A stretch of 14,170 bases of DNA from JBAZDV01 sp041669745 (GTDB taxonomy: Archaea; Thermoplasmatota; Thermoplasmata; Methanomassiliicoccales; Methanomethylophilaceae): positions 1-14,170 of the forward strand of contig JBAYAO010000030.1 in the NCBI GenBank assembly GCA_041669745.1, read 5' to 3'. Shown piece by piece: positions 6,607 through 13,381 of the stretch. The first letter of the stretch is position 1; each line of letters opens with the position of its first letter. The notes beneath the pieces were generated by a model that searched no databases, had not been told where the DNA came from, and saw only the letters and a program-made list of their open reading frames with translations. A program made the position numbers and the translations under genes.

Positions 6607-7392
6607 TCAATACCTTATAGCGGAACCCGTTTCACGGATGTTTCTCTCTACTGTCGCGAGCAAGCTTCTTGCGATCATGAAATATAGGATGGATATTGCA
6701 ATCATGATCACCATATCGATCCAGACATTCATGCCTGTCATGCTTGTGTACCCTTCCACAGAAGCCAGTTTCATCGCATCTATCCCCCATGACGGTGCCA
6801 AGGCGTATGAGATGTACTGTGACCACCGCGGAAGTGCTGTTATGGGGATCATCGCACCGCACAGCACGTATATCGGATATTCCGCGATGCTCGTGAGAAC
6901 GTAACTTCTCCTCGAGAACACGAATGCAGCGGAGAAGATGAGGCCGATCGATGCCAGGGACAGCAAAGTCAGGATCAGGGTCCCGAAGAACAGTAGCGGA
7001 TTGACCATGGCTACACCGGTTCGGAACACCAATTCCGCGATAACGAAAACCAGCAGTGCGTTCACGAGTCCTATGAACGCATTCCAGATCGATCTTCCTA
7101 CGATTATGTCTATGAGATGTGTCGGCGAAGAAAGCAGAGATTCCAACGTTCCGTTCACCCTGTCGTAGGAGATGGTGAAACTGGATGCGAACAGGGTGTT
7201 CGCCCACATCCCCAATACGCCACCGCCGAGGACGGCCTGGAGCACAACAGGGCCGGTGACATCCTGATAGATCATAAGTATGACGACGGTGAACAGGAAG
7301 GGGGAGATTATGCTGGGGATGATCCATTGCGGATCGGAAACGAACTGCGTCGCCTGTTGACGAAAGGACGCCCGGACCGCCTGAAAATTCAT
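6607..7392 (-). CDS. ABC-2 type transporter permease, first subunit
   Basis: The 261-residue membrane protein has an N-terminal amphipathic stretch (RASFRQQATQFVSDPQW), helices at about 25-42, 55-73, 98-125, 131-158, 166-184 and 226-243, and the ABC-2 motif VLCGAMIPITALPRWSQYIS at 176-195. DRVNGTLESLLSSP at 77-90 is the cytoplasmic loop typical of the family. Its ATG directly follows the TAG stop of the ATPase gene in the same reading frame, with GGCGGTGAA just upstream acting as a ribosome binding site. It likely dimerises with the next permease. Cargo is unknown. Confidence 0.87.
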   Translation of the reverse strand: MNFQAVRASFRQQATQFVSDPQWIIPSIISPFLFTVVILMIYQDVTGPVVLQAVLGGGVLGMWANTLFASSFTISYDRVNGTLESLLSSPTHLIDIIVGRSIWNAFIGLVNALLVFVIAELVFRTGVAMVNPLLFFGTLILTLLSLASIGLIFSAAFVFSRRSYVLTSIAEYPIYVLCGAMIPITALPRWSQYISYALAPSWGIDAMKLASVEGYTSMTGMNVWIDMVIMIAISILYFMIARSLLATVERNIRETGSAIRY

Positions 7393-7395
7393 CTA
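7390..7395 (-). other. In-frame TAG-ATG junction between ATPase and permease
   Basis: On the minus strand the ATPase ends GGT GAA TAG and the next codon, in the same frame, is the permease ATG. Reading TAG as an amino acid would join both into one chain of 584 residues. GGCGGTGAA before the junction matches a Shine-Dalgarno site, so separate initiation is the simpler reading. Confidence 0.85.
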
Positions 7396-8361
7396 TTCAC
7401 CGCCGGTGAGATGCAGATACGTGTCTTCGAGCGTGGGTTCATCGTACCCGATCGATCTGATGTCGGTATCCCTGAACTTCTCCTCAACATTGTTGAGTAC
7501 GTCCTTTCCCTTCTCGGTATGTATGCTGGTCTCGTACCTTCCTGCGACCATCTCCGTTCTGACCCCTATCACACCATCCATATGTTCCACAGAAGACACG
7601 ATCTGATAAGGGTCCTTGCCTGTGACCACACGGATCATCTCGGCGTCCGAAACGCTGTTCTTGAGTTCAGGGGCGGTTCCATATCCGACGATCCTGCCTT
7701 TGGAGAGGATGACCATTCTGTCGCACAGTTCCTCGGCCTCGAACATGTAATGTGTCGTGAGTATTATCGTGGTCCCGTTGTCCGCGAGTCTTCTGACGAG
7801 TGCCCTTATCCCTCTCGAGATCTCCGGATCCAGACCGATGGTCGGTTCGTCGAGGTAAAGCACTTCGGGCCTGTTTATCAACGCCCTTGCGATATGGATC
7901 CTCTGTTTCATTCCGCGGGAATAGTTCTCCACTCTCACGTCCGCGGCTTCCGACAGACCCACCAAATCCAGTAGTTCGTCTATCAGCGAAGTTTGCTCTC
8001 TCTTCGTTATTCCGTAGAGATCGGCGAAATATTGCAGATTCTGCTTCCCGGTAAGCCTGTAGTAAAGGCCTCTCTCCCCTCCGGAGACCACATTGATCCT
8101 CATTCTGAGATTCCTTTCGTTCTTTCTCAGGGAGACATCCATTCCCAGAACGAAGGCTTTTCCGGAGGTCGGTAGAAGAAGGGTGCTGAGCATTTTGATG
8201 GTCGTCGTCTTTCCAGCACCGTTGGGTCCGAGCACACCGAATATCTCGCCTCTTTTCACATCGAACGAGATATCGTCCACGGCTGTTTTCTCCGTCCCCC
8301 TGGTCGATCTGAAGGTCCTGGTCAGATTCTCGACCCTGATAGCATAATCATCGTCGTTCAT
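7393..8361 (-). CDS. ABC-2 transporter ATP-binding protein
   Basis: This 322-residue ATPase drives the two permeases that follow it. Residues 7-235 form the nucleotide-binding domain: Walker A GPNGAGKT (45-52), signature YSRGMKQR (147-154), Walker B VLYLDE (167-172), D-loop GLD and the H-loop histidine at 204 in LTTH. The Q-loop position reads VVSGGERGLYYRLTG, without the usual glutamine, as I believe is common in this exporter subfamily. Residues about 235-322 are the C-terminal extension seen in DrrA/NatA-like exporters. It is the first gene of the minus-strand operon and diverges from the importer operon, so the 172-base gap may control both. Confidence 0.9.
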   Translation of the reverse strand: MNDDDYAIRVENLTRTFRSTRGTEKTAVDDISFDVKRGEIFGVLGPNGAGKTTTIKMLSTLLLPTSGKAFVLGMDVSLRKNERNLRMRINVVSGGERGLYYRLTGKQNLQYFADLYGITKREQTSLIDELLDLVGLSEAADVRVENYSRGMKQRIHIARALINRPEVLYLDEPTIGLDPEISRGIRALVRRLADNGTTIILTTHYMFEAEELCDRMVILSKGRIVGYGTAPELKNSVSDAEMIRVVTGKDPYQIVSSVEHMDGVIGVRTEMVAGRYETSIHTEKGKDVLNNVEEKFRDTDIRSIGYDEPTLEDTYLHLTGGE

Positions 8362-8390
8362 ATGTTTCCGTCCGAGGCATGGGCTGTATG

Positions 8391-8402
8391 TCTTTATGGA
8401 TA
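8391..8402 (-). promoter_or_regulatory. Possible TATA box for the ABC-2 exporter operon
   Basis: The minus strand reads TATCCATAAAGA, centred about 35 bases before the ATG at 8361, which would give a leader of about 8 bases. The match is weak. The strong AT element at 8465-8477 could also act towards this strand with a longer leader of about 80 bases. Confidence 0.3.
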
Positions 8403-8447
8403 TGGCTTGCTGTCACGAGGTTCGGTGAACCGCATTTCAGACGAGTG

Positions 8448-8464
8448 TTGGACTATGTATCCAA
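8448..8464. promoter_or_regulatory. Palindromic operator I
   Basis: TTGGACTATGTATCCAA has perfect 5-base arms (TTGGA/TCCAA) around a 7-base centre. It abuts the importer TATA box and would cover the BRE, where a bound protein could block or help TFB. It shares 15 of 17 positions with operator II. Confidence 0.65.
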
Positions 8465-8477
8465 AGATATATATTTT
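8465..8477 (+). promoter_or_regulatory. TATA box of the importer operon
   Basis: AGATATATATTTT is the best TATA box in the window. Initiation would fall near 8497, giving a leader of about 37 bases before the ATG at 8534 that contains operator II and a Shine-Dalgarno-like GGTGGT. CCAAA at 8461-8465 and TTTGG at 8475-8479 flank it as a further inverted repeat. Confidence 0.65.
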
Positions 8478-8504
8478 GGGTACCGCGATACGACCGTTAA
8501 CAGG

Positions 8505-8521
8505 TTGGATGATGTATCCAA
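8505..8521. promoter_or_regulatory. Palindromic operator II
   Basis: TTGGATGATGTATCCAA has perfect 6-base arms (TTGGAT/ATCCAA) around GATGT. It lies just downstream of the predicted transcript start and a few bases before the ribosome binding site, 57 bases from operator I. Confidence 0.65.
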
Positions 8522-8533
8522 ACGGTGGTTAAT

Positions 8534-9043
8534 ATGGAAAACAAAACGATAGCATTCATAGTCGTTGCGCTTGTCATAGGTGCCGGTGTCGGGTTCGGTA
8601 TCGGATATATGATGCACAGCGACAATACAGACGCACAGGAATGGTACTTCTACGTGGATTACGGGGCCGAGGCTGACAGTACGCATGTGAACGGCTGGTA
8701 TTACGGATACGGCGATACGGCCCTTGAAGCGTTAAAAAACGCATTTGATGGGTCTGATATTGCATACGACTTTCCGGCAACATCATGGGGGACATCCGTC
8801 AGTACCATAAACGGTGTGTCGGGATCTAGCAGTTTGCCATGGGTCTGGTGGGGATTGAACATACTTAATTCCACGCCTTCCGTGGACGAGACCGGTAATG
8901 TCTGGGTGGAATCTGGATTCGGTATCGACGGCATAACATGCAACTACATCTGTCTCTCCTACGGTGACGGTACAGAACCGATTACACAGCCAGACGAGGG
9001 ATGGGCGAATTCAGGACCCTTGAAGCAGTTCTTCGCTGAATAA
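8534..9043 (+). CDS. Small membrane-anchored extracellular protein with DUF4430-like domain
   Basis: The 169-residue protein has an N-terminal hydrophobic segment (about 6-26, rich in Gly/Val/Ile), probably a signal anchor, followed by one extracellular domain at 37-152. That domain resembles DUF4430, the transcobalamin C-terminal-like beta-grasp fold: DTALEALKNAF (61-71), VSTINGV (89-95), a tryptophan-rich WVWW (103-106) and the closing YGDGTEPITQP (143-153). The same pattern appears in the next two proteins, so it probably shares their ligand or binds their complex, for example as a surface capture protein. No lipobox is seen. The ATG at 8534 is chosen over a GTG at 8525 because GGTGGT precedes it. 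It is the first gene of the importer operon, under the two operators. Domain identity is by pattern only. Confidence 0.75.
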   Translation: MENKTIAFIVVALVIGAGVGFGIGYMMHSDNTDAQEWYFYVDYGAEADSTHVNGWYYGYGDTALEALKNAFDGSDIAYDFPATSWGTSVSTINGVSGSSSLPWVWWGLNILNSTPSVDETGNVWVESGFGIDGITCNYICLSYGDGTEPITQPDEGWANSGPLKQFFAE

Positions 9044-9080
9044 ACATAAACCAAACACTATGTGATACCGGAGGACGAGG

Positions 9081-10445
9081 ATGGATAAGACTCGCGTCAA
9101 AGTATACATCTCGGTGGCCATAGTCCTGCTGGCAGGAGTAGCCGCGGTGTTGGCGGGAAACGGGATATCCTCATACTCCGACGATCAGTCCTCCGGTATC
9201 ATAATCGATTTTGCGGACAGGGATGTGGAATGGACCGGCGTCAACTACGATACGTATGTCGATCCGATATCCGCATTGACATATGCCTGCGACTATCAGG
9301 ATTTCACATTGACGATAACGGACGACAAGGTCACGGAGATCAACGGTGTGGAGAACGATACGACGGGAACCTGGAACCTTTGGGTCATTGAGGTCGGAAG
9401 CACCTCATGGACAGAGGTGTACGACCACTCCATAAAAATGTCCGACTATACACTTGTATCGTGGTCTTTCCGTGACGACAGCGGTACGCCGACAGTCGGT
9501 CTTGACAAGGTGGGAAACAGCATATACGGATACCCTCAGGCGTACAGGATAGTCACCATAGCGCCGTCGGTCACTGAAACGGTTTCCTCCGTCGGAGCAT
9601 CGAATGCGATCGTCGGGACGGATATGTACAGCAATTATCCCGATGTGATAGCGGAAGAGCAGGAATCCGGATTGATAACACTGGTCGGAGGATACACGAA
9701 TCCCAGTTACGAGATGGTGGTCAAGTGCGATCCGGATATGGTGATATGCTACGGCGGTCAGCAGTCGCATATAGAATTGGCCGAAAAGCTGAAAAAGGCG
9801 GGAATCGACGCGATAGTGTTCTACGAAGGTGAGGATATGGAGACACTGTACGACAACATATTCATCGCAGGCATGGTCCTGGGTTATGAGATGGGTGCGG
9901 AAAGCACATTGGAGTCCATCCAAGGGGCCGTAGGGCAGATCGAGAGCATTCTCGGTTCAGATCCGTCGATGTCGGACGAATCGGTGATGGTTTCGTTGTC
10001 CGCAGTGAAATCACCATGGGTATCGGGTTCGAACACATACATCGACGATATCCTGAACATAACGTACGGAGCCAACATATACAGCGGAGAGTACGGATGG
10101 GTGCAGGTCAACTCCGAGACCGTAGCTCAGTACAATCCGTCCGTGATAATAATAGTGAACTCCGACTACAGTGCGACTCAAAGCGAGTACGACACGCTGA
10201 TAGACAATCTGAGTGCCGAATGGAAAAGCACTGATGCCTATAAGAACGGTCAGATATACCTGTTCTGCGAGACATTGGGGGATCTGGCATCGCGTCCGAG
10301 TCCGAGACTCGCGCAACTCACGGAGCTGGTAGCCAGGACACTCCACGGTGGATCGTTCGATGACGGCATATCCATTCCAACGTATATTGGGGACGACTAC
10401 GAGCAATATCTTACAATCACTAAGGATCTAGACTTTAACAAGTAG
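9081..10445 (+). CDS. BtuF/FepB-type substrate-binding protein with N-terminal DUF4430-like domain
   Basis: The 454-residue extracytoplasmic protein has a hydrophobic N-terminal signal or anchor (8-26) without a lipobox cysteine. A DUF4430-like domain follows at about 39-145: ISALTYAC (63-70), VTEINGV (84-90), GTWNLWV (96-102) and STSWTEV (107-113). The class III periplasmic-binding domain (PF01497 type) is at about 153-425, opening with RIVTIAPSVTETVSSVGA and containing VGTDMYSNYPDVI (178-190), KCDPDMVICYG (215-225) and RPSPRLAQLTELVA (405-418). The SYSDYP-like segment recalls cobalamin-binding BtuF, but iron-chelate binders look similar. GGAGG at 9070-9074 precedes the ATG. It should deliver ligand to the fused permease encoded next. 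It ends in TAG, with an in-frame TGA after eight more codons. Confidence 0.87.
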   Translation: MDKTRVKVYISVAIVLLAGVAAVLAGNGISSYSDDQSSGIIIDFADRDVEWTGVNYDTYVDPISALTYACDYQDFTLTITDDKVTEINGVENDTTGTWNLWVIEVGSTSWTEVYDHSIKMSDYTLVSWSFRDDSGTPTVGLDKVGNSIYGYPQAYRIVTIAPSVTETVSSVGASNAIVGTDMYSNYPDVIAEEQESGLITLVGGYTNPSYEMVVKCDPDMVICYGGQQSHIELAEKLKKAGIDAIVFYEGEDMETLYDNIFIAGMVLGYEMGAESTLESIQGAVGQIESILGSDPSMSDESVMVSLSAVKSPWVSGSNTYIDDILNITYGANIYSGEYGWVQVNSETVAQYNPSVIIIVNSDYSATQSEYDTLIDNLSAEWKSTDAYKNGQIYLFCETLGDLASRPSPRLAQLTELVARTLHGGSFDDGISIPTYIGDDYEQYLTITKDLDFNK

Positions 10446-10453
10446 GGAAATAA

Positions 10454-13381
10454 ATGCATGGCAGATCAATGAAGGTAATCTCTATAATAACAGTGTCAAT
10501 GCTGCTGTGCATCTCGGTCATAGCAACGTCGTCCGCTGTTGCCGGAACGGATGCGGATGACGATATATGGGTGCTGTTCGACGAGGGGAACGGGGATACG
10601 ACATGGGTCTCCGTCCAATTTTCGGGTGGCGATACGGTCAATACATTGATCGCTGAGGCCGCAGATGAAGCGGGTCTCGAGTATGTCCTGTCAGGTAGTA
10701 CGGTCACTGTCGACGGAAAAACATCGGATATCGTCGGAAGCTCGTCCTCCGGCGGGTCTCTGGTGGTCTCAGGTACAACCGGAAGAACCGTCACATCGAC
10801 GTGGCATCTCTATGTCTGCGAGGAAGGCGATACGAGCTGGACGGAAAGGGATATTTCCGAATCGCTCGTCTACACATCAGGAGATCTCGCTTTGGGGTTC
10901 TATCCAGATGGGATCGTGCCCACAGAGACGCCTGAGTACAGATCCTCGTGGACGATGGTACGCGGAGATGCGGCACTGTCCGGGGAACAGGATGCCGTGC
11001 TGTCATCGGAGGAGCCCAACATCGAGTGGACCGTTAGAAGCCGTGCGGGCGGGGATTATGTCACGTCCACCGTACTTGTCGCGGGCAACTATGCGTACGT
11101 GGGATTCGGCGGCGGATACACTGCGGATTCTGTGCAACCACGTTACTATTGTTTCGACAGATTCACAGGGGAGACCATATGGACGTTCGAATACGAGATA
11201 GGTGCTGGTTATGAGACGGCCAGCGCTCTGATAGCCGGGGACTACATATTCATCCCTGCGACGGAGGGAAAGATATACAGGATACCGTTGGTGGACGGAC
11301 CAGGTGTCGATAACGTGAACGTATTGTCGATATCAATTCCGTTCACCACGGAACAGGAATTGACGGGAGAGTACTACAGTACGGGTCCTTCGACGCTGAT
11401 ATTCGATTCCGGTGTCATTTACCTGGGTTCATCCAGCGGGATGGTCTACTGTTTCAACTGCGATCTGGAGTTGATCTGGTCCTATCAGACGGAGGGGTGC
11501 GTATACTATTCACCGCCGACGGTGACCGACGATTATCTTTTCATGGGGGCACTGAACGGGGAACTGTATGTACTGGACAAGCAGACGGGGAGCCTGATAA
11601 CGGACAAAGAGATCTATGTCTCAACATCCACAGGGGAGGAGACGGGTCTGGTATCCCCTGTCGTGATGATAGGCGATGTTCTCTTTTTCTCATTCTCGGA
11701 TGGCAGAGGGATGAGCACGGCCACAGGCGGGTTAGGGATATACACGTTCGACGGAACGACGTTGACCGAAGTGAAGTCGATCCAGAACTTGGGTCTCATG
11801 CCGACATATCTGATCCCTGTGGATAACGATGACTTCACGGGAGTGTATTTCATCTCGAGCAATGGTCTCTACAGAGTGGATGCCGACGGCAACTGTTCGA
11901 TGTTGAACGATTCGTTCTCCACCGTGAAAGCCGGACCGGTACTGGTCAACGGACAGTACATATACATGGTCGAATACAGGATCAGCGGGCTGCTATACAA
12001 GGTGGATCTGAACGGAAAGATTCTGGCTACCACAACACCTCCGGCCAAGGGAAGCAGCTATTGCATGTCATCGTTGGTCATCATCGATGACTGGATCTAC
12101 AACGGTAACGACGGTTGTGTCTACGCTGTCAGCGGAGGCATGACCCCAGTGGTACCGACGGAGGAAAATACGGGTCTCGAACAGTATCTGGCCTATTTCG
12201 TGATAGCGGGTATAATCATCCTGTTCGCCGCCGTATTGCTATATCTCAGGTTCGTAAAGAAGGAGAAGGCGCCGCTGGCATCCATAGGGAGGAGACTGGC
12301 AGACCTTATGGGTCTGAACGATCCAGAACTTTCGCATACGCAGTCCAATAAACGCCGCCTCCTGATCGTTATAGCATTCGGTTCGATATTGGCGTTTGTC
12401 GTGTTCATGCTCTGTCTGGCATACGGACCGTCGGGTAACATGTCCCTGAGCGAGACCCTGAGAGCATTGATCTCTTCCATTCAAAAAAGTGGACGGAACC
12501 TCGATTTCGATGAACTCATAGTATACGAATCCAGATTGCCGAGGGCATTGGCCGCCTTCGCGGTAGGGGTCGGGCTCTCCATCGCAGGTGCGGTCTATCA
12601 GGCGATAATCAGGAACCCGCTGGTGGATCCGTATATAATGGGTGTTTCAGCGGGTGCTGGCACAGCCGCTATAGCAGTCATAGCGTTCGATTTCACGTTC
12701 TTCGGTCTTTTCGCCTCGCAATCCATATACCTAACCGCGCTGGCGGCGATGGTAGGGGGGGTAATAGCGTTCTTCGCCACGATGCTCATCGCGGAGAAGT
12801 CCGGCGGCAGTTCCACGAATTATGTGCTGGCCGGTGTGATAATCGGGTTAGCGTTTTCCGCTGTCCAGTCGTTGATGCTTTCGATGGCGGGGCATAAGGT
12901 CACCGATGCCCTCTCGTGGTTGTTCGGGAGTTTCGCCAACATATCGTGGACGAATGCATGGCTAGTCATAATACCTGCTCTGGCACTGTCTATTGTGCCG
13001 TTGTTCTGGGCAAAAGAACTGAATCTGGTGTTGCTAGGAGAAGACGAAGCCAAACAGATGGGGCTCGATGTCAGGAAATTCAATCGTTGGATGCTGATAT
13101 TGGCTTCGGTGCTGACCGCGATCTGCGTTGCATTCGTCGGAATAATCGGATTCGTGGGTCTTGTGATCCCGCATCTGTGCCGTATGATACTGGGAGGGGA
13201 TCACAGACTGGTACTTCCGGCGTCCATGGTGTTGGGAGGTTCCCTGATGATGATGGCGGATTTTGCCGCCAAGATGCTCATGGTGCCGACGGAATTGCCG
13301 GTCGGTGCGATCACAACCATCATCGGTGTTCCGGTGTTCGCGTACCTTCTCATAAAGAAAGGGAGGATGTACGATGGATAA
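10454..13381 (+). CDS. Fused importer permease: DUF4430-like domain, PQQ-type beta-propeller and FecCD permease
   Basis: One 975-residue chain. Residues 7-30 are a signal peptide or anchor. Residues 37-160 match the DUF4430-like domain of the two preceding proteins, with STWHLYVCEEGDTSWTE at 115-131 and YPDGIVPTETP at 150-160. Residues about 186-565 are PQQ-type beta-propeller repeats such as YYCFDRFTGETIWTF, IYLGSSSGMVYCF and LFMGALNGELYVLDKQTG, about seven or eight blades. Helix 578-600 leads into a basic, cytosolic linker (601-635), then a complete FecCD/BtuC permease from about 634. This shows RLPRALA (694-700), NPLVDPYIMGVSAGAG (721-736), LGEDEAKQMGL (861-871) and GFVGLVIPHLCR (899-910). 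Topology is consistent: propeller outside, linker inside, permease N-terminus inside. It overlaps the ATPase gene by 8 bases. The ordinary permease is about 330-360 residues. Cargo is probably a corrinoid or iron chelate. Confidence 0.88.
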   Translation: MHGRSMKVISIITVSMLLCISVIATSSAVAGTDADDDIWVLFDEGNGDTTWVSVQFSGGDTVNTLIAEAADEAGLEYVLSGSTVTVDGKTSDIVGSSSSGGSLVVSGTTGRTVTSTWHLYVCEEGDTSWTERDISESLVYTSGDLALGFYPDGIVPTETPEYRSSWTMVRGDAALSGEQDAVLSSEEPNIEWTVRSRAGGDYVTSTVLVAGNYAYVGFGGGYTADSVQPRYYCFDRFTGETIWTFEYEIGAGYETASALIAGDYIFIPATEGKIYRIPLVDGPGVDNVNVLSISIPFTTEQELTGEYYSTGPSTLIFDSGVIYLGSSSGMVYCFNCDLELIWSYQTEGCVYYSPPTVTDDYLFMGALNGELYVLDKQTGSLITDKEIYVSTSTGEETGLVSPVVMIGDVLFFSFSDGRGMSTATGGLGIYTFDGTTLTEVKSIQNLGLMPTYLIPVDNDDFTGVYFISSNGLYRVDADGNCSMLNDSFSTVKAGPVLVNGQYIYMVEYRISGLLYKVDLNGKILATTTPPAKGSSYCMSSLVIIDDWIYNGNDGCVYAVSGGMTPVVPTEENTGLEQYLAYFVIAGIIILFAAVLLYLRFVKKEKAPLASIGRRLADLMGLNDPELSHTQSNKRRLLIVIAFGSILAFVVFMLCLAYGPSGNMSLSETLRALISSIQKSGRNLDFDELIVYESRLPRALAAFAVGVGLSIAGAVYQAIIRNPLVDPYIMGVSAGAGTAAIAVIAFDFTFFGLFASQSIYLTALAAMVGGVIAFFATMLIAEKSGGSSTNYVLAGVIIGLAFSAVQSLMLSMAGHKVTDALSWLFGSFANISWTNAWLVIIPALALSIVPLFWAKELNLVLLGEDEAKQMGLDVRKFNRWMLILASVLTAICVAFVGIIGFVGLVIPHLCRMILGGDHRLVLPASMVLGGSLMMMADFAAKMLMVPTELPVGAITTIIGVPVFAYLLIKKGRMYDG

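Noticed and set aside
8525..8533. GTG start three codons before the ATG of the small anchored protein
   Set aside because: The GTG lies inside the likely ribosome binding site GGTGGT, which fits the ATG at 8534.
10454..13381. Frameshift or two-gene misread behind the fused permease
   Set aside because: The frame is open throughout, the linker has sensible charge for a cytosolic loop, and the membrane topology works; I keep assembly error only as a check.
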